Positions 1-8,690 of a stretch of 27,550 nucleotides of DNA are shown in pieces (positions within the stretch are counted from its first letter, which is position 1; each line of letters begins with the position of its first letter). The notes beneath the pieces were generated by a model. It searched no databases and was not told where the DNA came from. It saw only the letters and a list, made by a program, of their open reading frames with translations. The translations under genes were made by a program, and so were the position numbers. This stretch comes from JANQPA01 sp964628385. GTDB taxonomy: Bacteria; Bacteroidota; Bacteroidia; Chitinophagales; Saprospiraceae. The stretch is from contig CAZVOD010000062.1 in the NCBI GenBank assembly GCA_964628385.1, positions 1-27,550 of the forward strand. Reading direction: 5' to 3'.

Positions 1-1
1 A

Positions 2-103
2 AAGAAAAAAGCGCTTCGCCTTGCTGCACAAGCCTTTGCCTTCAACTATAACCCCGCATTCTTAAACAACTTCATATTTAAAATAATACAAGCCTTAAAC
101 TAA
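2..103 (+). CDS. C-terminal end of an unidentified protein (partial)
   Basis: The reading frame starting at base 2 is open for 33 codons and ends in TAA at 101-103, about 50 bases before the next gene. The residues are rich in Ala, Asn and Phe, with the tail ending FKIIQALN, and read like real coding sequence; the other plus-strand frame I checked in this stretch closes by base 51. The start lies outside the window, and I do not recognise the family from so short a tail. It could be a chance open frame, but its position just before a same-strand gene fits the 3' end of an upstream neighbour. Confidence 0.45.
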   Translation, partial: KKKALRLAAQAFAFNYNPAFLNNFIFKIIQALN

Positions 104-153
104 CAGTAATTTCAATTTTTCATTCTCAAATTTTGCGATTAAACAACTGGAAA

Positions 154-2040
154 ATGGGGGGGCCGAAGCTTAGTCTATCCTTGCTATTATTAACACTAAC
201 TTTATCAGCCAATAAGGTAGATAGCCTGGAGCAATTGCTAGCATCTGCCCAGACAGATAGCAATAAAGTACAGCTGTATTTCCAACTTTATTCAGAGGTA
301 CTTTACAGCCAGCCCAAAGCTGCTGAATATTACATAAACGAAGCATACAAACTCTCTGACTCGCTTGATTATAAAAGGGGGCTGGTCTTATGCTTTGATA
401 AACTGGGCGGATTAGCGATGGTCAACTCCCAATTCAGTGAGGCTACTCTCTATTTTCAAAAAGCAGATCAATTGCTTCAGGATATGGACTGGCCCAGAGA
501 GCAGGCGGTCATCTATGGCAATTTTGCCGCTATCTATGAGGATTTGGGTGAATTTGACAGTGCCCTGGTATGGAATGATCGCTTTCTCGACATTGCCCGT
601 TCTATTGACAATAAAATGTTTGAAGCCTTTGGGATGACAGTTGCCGGAGATATTTTCCAAAATAAGGGACAGCATGAACTCGCCGGCCGGAATTACCTCA
701 AAGCAGTACGCATCTACGAAACGCTCAACGAGCCTGCACGACTGGCAGATGTACTCCGGCTCCTGGGCGCTACCCAGACCAGTTTTCTCAACTTCGAGGA
801 TGCCCGGACGAATCTCAAAAAAGCCATTGCAATTTACCTACAAATTAATGACCAGTATTATCTGGCGCAGTCGTATCGCAATCTCGCTCATGTTTACTAC
901 CTAAAAGAGACTTTTCCACAGGCTATTACGTACAATCGAAAAGCTTTGGATATTGCCCAACAACTGGAAGATCCTTTCGGCATTGCACAGGCATATGAAA
1001 ACCTGGGTGAGATTTTCAACAGCTCCGATACCCTGGATCAAGCCCTTGATTACCTTCAAAAATCTGATCAACTGTACCTGCAAATAGCCGATTCGATTTC
1101 TTCGGCGGGAATCAAAAACTTACTGGCGGAAGTTCATTACAAACTAGGCAATTTGACTCGGGCGCTCGGCTATAATCAGATCGCGGAGGCGGTATACACC
1201 AATTTTGAAATCCCCGCTGGCCTGAAGAATGTTTATTTAACCTCCCATAAAATTTATCAATCACTGGGAGAAGACCAACAGGCTTTGAATGCGTTTCAGA
1301 AGTATACGGAAATAAAGGACAGTCTGTTTACAGTAGAAAAAGCTAGCCGCCTGGAGGAGTTGCAACTTATTTATAAGGTAGAAAAGAAAGATCAGGAAAT
1401 CGAACTCCTATCCAAAGATTTGGCACTTGAAAACCTGAAAAGGCGCACGTTGTGGATCAGCCTACTTTCTTTGGCTTTGATTGCCGGGCTGGTCATTATT
1501 AATCAGGTGAACCACAGAAAAAAAGAGCGAAAAATAGCTAAAGAGCGGCAATTACGCCAGGAAGCAGAACTAGAGAAAAGCAAGCTTGCCAAAGAACAAC
1601 TGGAACGAGAACTGGCTGCTCAGGCTCTGCAACTGTGCCGGAAGAACGAACTGCTGATCACCGTACAACAGGAAATGAATAATTTTTCTGCTCCCTCCAA
1701 GCATTCAGATGACGATAGTTTCAGAAAACTTGAAAGAACCATACAGTATAACTTACAATCTGATGATGATTGGGGGCAGTTTCTTGCTACTTTTAAGCAA
1801 GTACATCCGGAATTCCTCAAAAAGCTACAGCAAAATTCTGAAACGCTGAGTCCATCCGAGCAACGTCTGGCTTGTTTGTATAAGATGAATCTTTCCAGTA
1901 AGGAAATTGCTACAATGCTTAACATTTCTGGTGAGGGCATTAAAAAAGCCCGCTACCGCCTCAGGAAAAAGCTTAACCTGAATAGCAGTACTAACCTTCA
2001 GCAATTTCTCATCAATTTTCCATCATCTCAGAGTGAATAA
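154..2040 (+). CDS. Membrane-anchored TPR protein with C-terminal LuxR-like helix-turn-helix
   Basis: This is a putative signal-responsive regulator of a type common in Bacteroidota. It has an N-terminal hydrophobic signal segment, then roughly 400 residues of TPR helices (repeated patterns such as A-x-x-Y-x-x-A-L with paired helices), which should sit in the periplasm. One membrane helix (around residues 433-453, beginning TLWISLLSL) follows, then a charged coiled coil, then a C-terminal DNA-binding domain (about 565-628) with LSPSEQRLACLY and SSKEIATMLNIS, the hallmark of LuxR/GerE-type helices. A plausible role is coupling an envelope signal to transcription. The ATG at 154 is preferred; an in-frame TTG at 133 would add seven residues (MRLNNWK) and a more basic N-terminus. 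The gene sits 127 bases before a large secreted protein and may control it, which is inference. Its ligand is unknown. Confidence 0.85.
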   Translation: MGGPKLSLSLLLLTLTLSANKVDSLEQLLASAQTDSNKVQLYFQLYSEVLYSQPKAAEYYINEAYKLSDSLDYKRGLVLCFDKLGGLAMVNSQFSEATLYFQKADQLLQDMDWPREQAVIYGNFAAIYEDLGEFDSALVWNDRFLDIARSIDNKMFEAFGMTVAGDIFQNKGQHELAGRNYLKAVRIYETLNEPARLADVLRLLGATQTSFLNFEDARTNLKKAIAIYLQINDQYYLAQSYRNLAHVYYLKETFPQAITYNRKALDIAQQLEDPFGIAQAYENLGEIFNSSDTLDQALDYLQKSDQLYLQIADSISSAGIKNLLAEVHYKLGNLTRALGYNQIAEAVYTNFEIPAGLKNVYLTSHKIYQSLGEDQQALNAFQKYTEIKDSLFTVEKASRLEELQLIYKVEKKDQEIELLSKDLALENLKRRTLWISLLSLALIAGLVIINQVNHRKKERKIAKERQLRQEAELEKSKLAKEQLERELAAQALQLCRKNELLITVQQEMNNFSAPSKHSDDDSFRKLERTIQYNLQSDDDWGQFLATFKQVHPEFLKKLQQNSETLSPSEQRLACLYKMNLSSKEIATMLNISGEGIKKARYRLRKKLNLNSSTNLQQFLINFPSSQSE

Positions 2041-2044
2041 GGGC

Positions 2045-2064
2045 TTGTCCCCCTTTTGTCCCCC
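2045..2064 (+). repeat. Direct repeat of TTGTCCCCC with 11-bp period; candidate operator
   Basis: The nonamer TTGTCCCCC occurs at 2045-2053 and again at 2056-2064, so the copies lie on the same helix face about one turn apart. It ends 23 bases before a TAGCTTTG element (2088-2095). The repeats thus cover the place where a -33 box would be, as expected for an activator site. I did not notice other copies of this motif in the window. Confidence 0.4.
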
Positions 2065-2087
2065 CTCATTTTTTGTACCTCTACTGA

Positions 2088-2095
2088 TAGCTTTG
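2088..2095 (+). promoter_or_regulatory. Bacteroidota -7 element TAGCTTTG
   Basis: TAGCTTTG is an exact match to the TAnnTTTG -7 consensus of Bacteroidota sigma factors, 72 bases before the ATG at 2168. No TTG lies at the usual 19-21 base spacing upstream. That region carries the C-rich direct repeat instead, so the promoter may depend on an activator. Confidence 0.4.
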
Positions 2096-2167
2096 CACTT
2101 TATCGTCTGTAATAGATAGCAATTCACCCCCAATAATTTCATTTGAAGAATTAATACTCAACATGTC

Positions 2168-5100
2168 ATGAAAAGCCATTTTTCTGTTCGAACCATTCTG
2201 TGCTGTATCGCTTATTGGATATTTACACAACCATTAATTGCCCAGGAATTTTCCTACAGCTGGTTTGGTACCAGCTCTGATTATTCCCTAAAAATTGATT
2301 ATACCATTACCGGAGGTTGCGATTGTGATAATTCATATTCGGTGAGTACCTACAAAAATAGCTACTTACCTTCTGATTTTCTCGCCAGTTCTACCAGGTC
2401 CTCCAGGCGACTAACCCTGGTTGTAGGCCCAAGCTCCAATAATAACATCCTCATTAGTGCCATCAACAGAGGGAACAATAAGTTTTTGGGCTTCTGTGTC
2501 AGCGATTGCGAGTTCAGCGGTACTTTTAATTTTAGAGGCACCACAGCCCGGATTAAAGCTCCTTATTCGGGGAGTGCCACACAGGATGACGAATACATAA
2601 CACTATCCTGGAAAAAAGGCTCTGATATTCCCGATGGTAGCTTGAGATATAAAATTGCCAGGGATGAGCCCGATAATGTAATAGCGACCATCAGTGGAGG
2701 GGCCAGGTCTTACACGGATGAGAACGTGGCTCCCGGAGCAGAATATACCTACTACATTTATACTTACACTTCAGAGTGGAACGAACATCAGTCAAGGGCG
2801 CATACTGTAGTTGGCCGAACTGCGGCACTACCCCTTCGAACTACTTTCGATCAGCCCAGGAGAGTTATTTTGAGTTGGGATGATTTATCTGCTTATACTG
2901 ATGAAGTAACGATCAGGCGCAATGGTGAATTCCTGCTGGAGCTAAATATCAATAGTCCTTCTGACACTTCTTTCACCGATGATAGCCCGGGACTTATTCC
3001 CGGTTATTGGTACGATTATTCTGTGACCTGGAATATTGGCGATAAGGAAGTGGGGTTGTCTGCTAAAGGAGCGACACTGCCCGACGGGCGAATCAGAGGT
3101 AAAATAAGTACGCCCCGCTCCGGCCTCCCCATAGAAAATGTAGAAGTTTGCGCTGTTTTGGAGCAGGATATAAAGCTCAGCAGTTCTGATACAGTCCGGG
3201 CCGGGAGGTCATATTGTGACTCCACCAATGCTAATGGCCAATATGATATCCGGCGGATTTACTACCATAATGAAGCCACTTTTACGGTTACGCCCAGCAA
3301 AGAGAACCACGCTTTTGATCCGGCTTTTTACGAAAATCAATTGCTTGACCTCGAGTTTCCGAGTATCAATGGGCTCAACTTTTTAGATACGACTTCCTTT
3401 ATGGTCTCTGGTTATGTTTACCAAAACTTTAATGGAAGGAACTGTGGTCTGGAAGGTGCAGAGATATGGGTCAATGATGCCTTTCGTGGTGTTAAAACCG
3501 ATGGTACAGGGTACTACGAATTTTTGGTAGAAGAAGCTGGTGACTACAAGATCGAACCCCGGTTGGGCGAGCATACTTTTGAAACAGCTTCCCGCTCACT
3601 TTTAATAGAACAAGAGACAACGGGGATCGACTTCAGTAATACCACTACCAGCACCTTAAGTGGAAGGGTAAAAGGCAGTTGTGATATTAGCATTGGTAGA
3701 GCCCAAATTAGGGTGTATAGTACAGAGCAAGGTTCTTGCATTGATACGGTCATCAATACGGATAGCCGCGGAGGATACTCCGCTGAACTTCCTGCCAGAC
3801 CATATCAGGTAGAAGTAATCGGCTTTACTCCGGCTGCTTCCCTGACTTTAGACCCCGATTTGGTGTTGGCTTATTTTGAGACCCGGGAAATAGATTTATC
3901 ACAAGAAAATCAGAGGCAAGATTTTATCTTCCGCCGTCCTCCCGAAATTCTGGTTTCCGGCCTTCCGGCTAACGCCTGTGAATCGCTAGGTACTGCCATC
4001 GTGGAGCAAGGAGAATCCTATCTCATCGAAATAGAAGTAATCGAACGTTTTGGTGAAGAATTCTGCCCGGTAGATTCCGGTTATGTACTCATTTTTGATG
4101 AAGCCGGTGATCAATCAAATGTTGTCGATACCGTCTTTCTGGATGATGGTCTTGGCTACTACGACCTGATTCCCGGCCAACCCAACCTGATAGCTCCCCA
4201 CCAGAAGCTCCTTCAGATGGAAGCTGTTGTAGGGCAAGAGGTAGCTCAGTGGACTGGTCAGTTGGTTGTAACGGGTTTTCGGCCAAGGGAGCAAACTTTT
4301 ACCACTGTCCTACCTGAAATTCCCTTCCAGATATTACACGACCCTCCGGGAGATGCCAGTTACAGCTACTACGAAACTGCTAACCGCTCGAGTTTTGGCA
4401 TGCGTATTTTTGGGCAAACGGAAGGCAGCGTAACGGTCAAAAAAGAAGTAAAGCTAGGAGCCAGCACCAGCTTTTTGGGTGTAGAATTTGAAAGTTGGGG
4501 TAAAATTGGAGGAGCAGTAAGTGCCGGAGCGCGCTTATCTGCCGATACAGAATGGCTGGTTTCTTTGGAAACAACCGAGGCTTTTTCTACTTCTAATAAC
4601 CCCAATATAACGGGAGCAGAAGGTGATATATTTATCGGAGCAGCCATGAATCTCATTTATGCCCAGGTTGATTTGCTACTCTATAACTCGTCTACCTGTA
4701 GTTTGGAAAAAGATATAGACCTCATCATGGGTAACGATGGTTTTGCGACTACTTTCATGTATACCGAAGATCATATTACCAATACCCTGATACCGCAATT
4801 ACAGGGCTTGAGTGATTTTTATGAAGAAAGCAACCCGGACTCTGCCGCCATTTATAACACCCAGATTAGTGTATGGAAACAGGTACTGGAAAATAACATC
4901 CAGAATAAACGCTCAGCAACATTTGTAGAAAACCGCTCTTTTAGCGCCGGCGCTACCTATGCCTCTTCAGTTACCGGTTCAGCTTCCAAAAGCTTTTCGA
5001 TAGAATTGGCTGCCTTCATGGAAACGAGTATTCTGGCTGAAGCCGGCTTTGAGATCAATGGTTCCGGCACCACCACTTCTACAGAAGCGGTACTTAAAAT

Positions 5101-7021
5101 AGAGTTAGGACAGTCGAAATTCGGAACGGTATTAGAAGAAAATACAACCGGTTTTGAATTGAGAGATGACGATCCCGGTGATTTTTTTAGTATCAATATC
5201 AAAAAAGATCCGGTTTACGGTACACCGGTATTTGATTTGGTAAGTGGACGCAGCAGCTGCCCGTGGGAAGTAGGTACACAACCCAGAGAAAGCCTGCAAT
5301 TACAAGCTGACAGCTACAGGCAATCTGATGTACCCGCGGATGAAGCAGCTGTTTTTCAGCTAGCTCTCGGTAACATCAGTCAAAGTGATGAACCCAGAAC
5401 CTACTTGCTTCAATTTCTTCAGGCCAGTAATCCGGATGGAGCCATGGTAACCATTGGTGGCAGTACCGCTCAGGGAAGTATACCTTTTGCTATACCGGCC
5501 GGTGAGCAAAGCCAGGCCACTATAACTATATCCAAAGGGCCACGAGCATTCGATTATGAAGGCTTACAGTTTGTATTGAGCTCCGGCTGTGAGGATGAGC
5601 GGATAGCTGATACCGTTTCCTTATCTGTAAGCTTTAGGAGTGAATATCCGCCCCTGGAGCTTGCTACTCCACAAAATTCATGGCTGATTAACGGACAATC
5701 CAATGATGAATTGTTACTCCGGTTTCTAAATTATGATTTGAAGTCACTACGAAAAGTACAACTACAAATTTCTCCCAAAAATCAATTTGCATGGTCTATT
5801 GCGGCAGAATGGCAGGCCGGTAGCCTAAGCACCGATCCCGATGGAACAATAGTAACGTGGTTAGCCAATGAACTGGATGGAGATTATGACATAAGGCTAA
5901 GAGCTGATTATGGAGATGCTGATGTTTATAGTTCTATAGTAAGTGGAAAAATAGACCGGAAAGCGCCCGAGATTTTTGGCCTGCCCGAGCCGGCTGACGG
6001 CGAGCTCAATGCCGGGGAAGTCATAGCTATCAGCTTTGACGAACCCATCCATTGCTTTGCCCTGAATCCACAAAATGTGGTATTCATCAGTCTGACGGAT
6101 CAAACGACTTATCCGGCCGAAATCGGATGCTCTGGCAATACGATTATCATAAAGCCACTATGGAATACTCCGGCTCATAAAAATGAACTGGTAGAAGTCA
6201 GGCTTTCAGGTATTGCCGACCTATTTGACAACCAACTGGACAGACCTATTGTCTGGCAATTTATCATTGGAAATGATGCCGGCAATGCCATTGATGACTC
6301 CGACCAGGATGGTATAAGAGATGCTATCGATAATTGTCCTTTGGCCTCTAATCTGGAGCAAAGAGACCTGGACCAGGATGGCATTGGCGACGTATGTGAT
6401 AGTGATATGGATAATGATGGAAAAAATAATGATGCCGACAATTGCCCCGCTTTTTATAATCCGCAACAAACAGATACTGACGGTAATGGCATTGGCGATA
6501 TTTGCGAGCCATTAGGAGACGGCGACGGCGATGGCATAATTAACTCAGCTGATAACTGCCCCTTCGCTGCTAATCCCGGTCAGGAAGATCAGGATCAAGA
6601 CGGAACTGGGGACGTCTGCGATACTGATCTGGATGGAGATGGTGTAAATAACTTTGAAGATAACTGCTCATTTATTCCTAATCCGGATCAAATCGACTCT
6701 GACGCCAACCAAATTGGTGATGCCTGCGAGACAGTTACCAGTACTACAGCCGAGTCATTGGCAGATATGGCAATAAAGATTTCTCCCAATCCGGCTTCCG
6801 AAACAGTCAACTTGCAGTTTAAGATAACTAATGCCTCTGAGGTACATATTGCTGTTTTGAGTATGGATGGTCGCGTAGTAAAACATCAGAAGCTTCAGCT
6901 ACCAACACAGCTATTACATAGCTATTCAATGAATATAGCTGATCTAAAGGCTGGCGTTTATATGATACGTATTGCCGGACAGCAGCAGATAAAGAGTGAG
7001 CGATTGATTATAACTCAATAA
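2168..7021 (+). CDS. Giant secreted multidomain protein with thrombospondin type 3 repeats and T9SS C-terminal sorting domain
   Basis: This is a 1617-residue cell-surface or extracellular protein. A signal peptide ends near residue 25 (PLIAQ). Fibronectin III-like strands follow (about 100-300), with motifs such as VILSWDDLSAY. Three carboxypeptidase-regulatory or CNA-B-like repeats come next (about 305-390, 410-490, 495-580, each with a GYVY/GRVKG strand and a G-x-Y turn). A long central region (about 590-1260) is unassigned. A SbsA/Big_5-type Ig-like domain covers about 1265-1375 (ISFDEPI, LFDNQL). Thrombospondin type 3 repeats cover about 1377-1522, as tandem D-x-D-x-D-G-I/V loops with DNCP and GDVCD/GDICE cysteines, which normally bind calcium. 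A type IX sorting domain (about 1535-1617, ISPNPASETVNLQF to the end) closes the protein. Adhesion or matrix function is likely but the ligand is unknown. A terminator-like hairpin follows the stop. Confidence 0.85.
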   Translation: MKSHFSVRTILCCIAYWIFTQPLIAQEFSYSWFGTSSDYSLKIDYTITGGCDCDNSYSVSTYKNSYLPSDFLASSTRSSRRLTLVVGPSSNNNILISAINRGNNKFLGFCVSDCEFSGTFNFRGTTARIKAPYSGSATQDDEYITLSWKKGSDIPDGSLRYKIARDEPDNVIATISGGARSYTDENVAPGAEYTYYIYTYTSEWNEHQSRAHTVVGRTAALPLRTTFDQPRRVILSWDDLSAYTDEVTIRRNGEFLLELNINSPSDTSFTDDSPGLIPGYWYDYSVTWNIGDKEVGLSAKGATLPDGRIRGKISTPRSGLPIENVEVCAVLEQDIKLSSSDTVRAGRSYCDSTNANGQYDIRRIYYHNEATFTVTPSKENHAFDPAFYENQLLDLEFPSINGLNFLDTTSFMVSGYVYQNFNGRNCGLEGAEIWVNDAFRGVKTDGTGYYEFLVEEAGDYKIEPRLGEHTFETASRSLLIEQETTGIDFSNTTTSTLSGRVKGSCDISIGRAQIRVYSTEQGSCIDTVINTDSRGGYSAELPARPYQVEVIGFTPAASLTLDPDLVLAYFETREIDLSQENQRQDFIFRRPPEILVSGLPANACESLGTAIVEQGESYLIEIEVIERFGEEFCPVDSGYVLIFDEAGDQSNVVDTVFLDDGLGYYDLIPGQPNLIAPHQKLLQMEAVVGQEVAQWTGQLVVTGFRPREQTFTTVLPEIPFQILHDPPGDASYSYYETANRSSFGMRIFGQTEGSVTVKKEVKLGASTSFLGVEFESWGKIGGAVSAGARLSADTEWLVSLETTEAFSTSNNPNITGAEGDIFIGAAMNLIYAQVDLLLYNSSTCSLEKDIDLIMGNDGFATTFMYTEDHITNTLIPQLQGLSDFYEESNPDSAAIYNTQISVWKQVLENNIQNKRSATFVENRSFSAGATYASSVTGSASKSFSIELAAFMETSILAEAGFEINGSGTTTSTEAVLKIELGQSKFGTVLEENTTGFELRDDDPGDFFSINIKKDPVYGTPVFDLVSGRSSCPWEVGTQPRESLQLQADSYRQSDVPADEAAVFQLALGNISQSDEPRTYLLQFLQASNPDGAMVTIGGSTAQGSIPFAIPAGEQSQATITISKGPRAFDYEGLQFVLSSGCEDERIADTVSLSVSFRSEYPPLELATPQNSWLINGQSNDELLLRFLNYDLKSLRKVQLQISPKNQFAWSIAAEWQAGSLSTDPDGTIVTWLANELDGDYDIRLRADYGDADVYSSIVSGKIDRKAPEIFGLPEPADGELNAGEVIAISFDEPIHCFALNPQNVVFISLTDQTTYPAEIGCSGNTIIIKPLWNTPAHKNELVEVRLSGIADLFDNQLDRPIVWQFIIGNDAGNAIDDSDQDGIRDAIDNCPLASNLEQRDLDQDGIGDVCDSDMDNDGKNNDADNCPAFYNPQQTDTDGNGIGDICEPLGDGDGDGIINSADNCPFAANPGQEDQDQDGTGDVCDTDLDGDGVNNFEDNCSFIPNPDQIDSDANQIGDACETVTSTTAESLADMAIKISPNPASETVNLQFKITNASEVHIAVLSMDGRVVKHQKLQLPTQLLHSYSMNIADLKAGVYMIRIAGQQQIKSERLIITQ

Positions 7022-7031
7022 GATTAGTGCG

Positions 7032-7071
7032 AGATTAGCGCTGAGGTAGCACTGACTTCATGCGCTAATCT
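7032..7071 (+). terminator. Perfect 10-bp inverted repeat after the giant secreted gene
   Basis: AGATTAGCGC at 7032-7041 pairs perfectly with GCGCTAATCT at 7062-7071 across a 20-base loop, 11 bases after the stop codon. The following bases are T-rich but interrupted (TTACACTTTAT). A near copy of the left arm (AGATTAGTGC) lies at 7021-7030 and could pair as an alternative. It could act as a terminator or as a 3' stabilising hairpin. Confidence 0.5.
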
Positions 7072-7090
7072 TTACACTTTATACAGCTAC

Positions 7091-7106
7091 TGTGATTGAC
7101 ATCACT
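7091..7106 (+). promoter_or_regulatory. CRP/FNR-like palindrome TGTGA-N6-TCACT
   Basis: TGTGA, six bases, then TCACT matches 9 of 10 positions of the classical CRP-family consensus TGTGA-N6-TCACA. It lies 87 bases before the porin start codon. Bacteroidota encode several CRP/FNR-family regulators, so a functional site is plausible. None is encoded in the window. Confidence 0.35.
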
Positions 7107-7192
7107 GCCTCAAAACGTAATTAGTCCAATTTTTGCACGGAAAGTCATTCTAAGTAAGTCAACTTATTGAATTCTGGCAAACTTTGTTGTAA

Positions 7193-8590
7193 ATGTGGGC
7201 TCACAGAATCGTTTTACCTGTCGTTGTGTTTTGTATGCTTTCTGCGTTTTTAAGTGCCCAATCCCGGGAGGTCCCCTTAATTCCTACCGACACCTCTATC
7301 CATTCTTTCAAAGACTACTTAAACAGCAGTACAATTAGCGGTCAGCTTCGGGACTATTTTATGTCAACTGTCAACGAAGGCGCCCTCACTGATTACTATT
7401 CGAATGCTATTGGTGCTGCCTTAAAATACGAAACGCCGGTTTGGCATGGGCTTCAGGGAGCTATCAGGGGGCGGTTTGCTCATCGTACCTTTTTGGACAA
7501 TGCCAATACCGCGGACCCACTGGTAAACAGGCCCGCCAACTGGGAAAGAGAACTTTATGACGTAGATAATCCAGAAGCCAATACCGTCTACCAGATAGAA
7601 GAACTATACTTGCGCTTTCATTTTTCCAGGTCCAGAATAACGATGGGAAAAATGGACTTAAACCGGAGCCCTTTGTTGTTAAAGCGCGGAGGCCGAATGA
7701 ATGGTTTTGCCTACCGTGGACTGTGGCTCGACATCAACGAGCTTGAACAACAGAAAATACAGCTAGGTTGGATCAATGGTGTAGTGATCAGAGGCAGAAC
7801 GACCTGGCGATCTATCGATAATGCTTTGGGTCGCAATAGTAATGGGTTGGCACCTAATGGAGAGCGTTCGAATTATGCAGGTACGACCAACACCAAAGGG
7901 ATAGGGGTTTTTAGTTATGAAAATACGATCTATCCCGGGGTCAAAATCCAGGTGTGGAATTATTTCTTTCACCGTCTCAGCAATATCAGTTGGTTTCAGG
8001 TTGATTATAAGAGCAACCGATTCCTGCTGGGTGGGCAGCTGGCCTATCAGGTTCCTATGGGTTTTCAGGAACAGCTCAACTACGTGAACAGGTACATGCA
8101 GCCGGATGAAAAGGGAATAGTTTTGAATGTTCAGTTAGGTATCTACAACAAAATTCAGGGTTGGGAACTTTCTGCTAATTACCTACAGGCTTTTGACAGT
8201 GGCCGCTTTCTATTTCCCAGAGAATTGGGCCGAGAGAATTTTTATGCTTCCCAACCCCGTACCTGGCTCGATGGCCAGGGGGATACCGATATCTTCATGC
8301 TGAGATTTAAATTTAAGCCTCCGGCAAAAAATTGGCAGTTTGATCTACGACTCAGCAAGATGATTACGCCTGGCCTCGATCAATTGACATTTAATAAATA
8401 TAATATTGCTACGCTCAATCAGGCTACTCTTGATGTAAAATATAAAATGGATGGGGTTTTACCTGGTCTTAAGACCCTCTTTCGCTATGCTACTCGCCTT
8501 AGATCAAACACCGATAATTTTGATCCGCGAGACAAATTTTACCGTATCAATTACCAGCATTTTAATCTCATTACCACTTTGGACTTCTAG
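7193..8590 (+). CDS. Outer-membrane porin, OprD-like
   Basis: This is a predicted outer-membrane beta-barrel for uptake of small solutes. The N-terminus is a clear signal peptide (hydrophobic run to residue 22, LSAQ cleavage). The mature part begins with a FKDYLNSSTISGQLRDYFMS strand followed by SNAIGAALKYETPVWHG, the pattern seen at the start of OprD/OprN-type porins, where a first strand is followed by a G-x-x-L-K-Y-E-T strand. Alternating aromatic/polar strands continue to a final strand ending in Phe (LITTLDF), as expected for BAM recognition. The length of 465 residues suits an 18-strand barrel. The substrate cannot be read from sequence. A CRP/FNR-like palindrome lies upstream and a terminator overlaps the stop codon, so the gene is probably its own transcription unit. 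Confidence 0.65.
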   Translation: MWAHRIVLPVVVFCMLSAFLSAQSREVPLIPTDTSIHSFKDYLNSSTISGQLRDYFMSTVNEGALTDYYSNAIGAALKYETPVWHGLQGAIRGRFAHRTFLDNANTADPLVNRPANWERELYDVDNPEANTVYQIEELYLRFHFSRSRITMGKMDLNRSPLLLKRGGRMNGFAYRGLWLDINELEQQKIQLGWINGVVIRGRTTWRSIDNALGRNSNGLAPNGERSNYAGTTNTKGIGVFSYENTIYPGVKIQVWNYFFHRLSNISWFQVDYKSNRFLLGGQLAYQVPMGFQEQLNYVNRYMQPDEKGIVLNVQLGIYNKIQGWELSANYLQAFDSGRFLFPRELGRENFYASQPRTWLDGQGDTDIFMLRFKFKPPAKNWQFDLRLSKMITPGLDQLTFNKYNIATLNQATLDVKYKMDGVLPGLKTLFRYATRLRSNTDNFDPRDKFYRINYQHFNLITTLDF

Positions 8591-8609
8591 CGCCCGCTAG
8601 TATTTTTTT
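8587..8609 (+). terminator. Rho-independent terminator of the porin gene
   Basis: CTAGCG at 8587-8592 and CGCTAG at 8595-8600 form a compact GC-containing hairpin (effective loop GCCC), followed by TATTTTTTTA. The stem overlaps the TAG stop codon of the porin. Confidence 0.6.
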
Positions 8610-8610
8610 A

Positions 8611-8626
8611 AGTGATGTGCATTACA
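8611..8626 (+). promoter_or_regulatory. CRP/FNR-like palindrome AGTGA-N6-TTACA
   Basis: AGTGA, six bases, then TTACA matches 8 of 10 positions of TGTGA-N6-TCACA, 65 bases before the peroxiredoxin start codon. It is weaker than the site before the porin but in a similar position. The pair may mean that the two genes share a regulator. Confidence 0.25.
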
Positions 8627-8690
8627 GACATATCATAAAAGCGAACGTAATTTTAACCCTGAGCATAACAAACAATAAACAAATAAATTT

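Noticed and set aside
1620..1940. 106-codon minus-strand ORF inside the TPR/HTH gene
   Set aside because: Antisense shadow with Ser/Cys-rich composition typical of the reverse of a helical coding region.
4369..5202. Minus-strand ORFs of 95 and 81 codons within the giant secreted gene
   Set aside because: They are opposite a well-supported reading frame and have no start context or domain.
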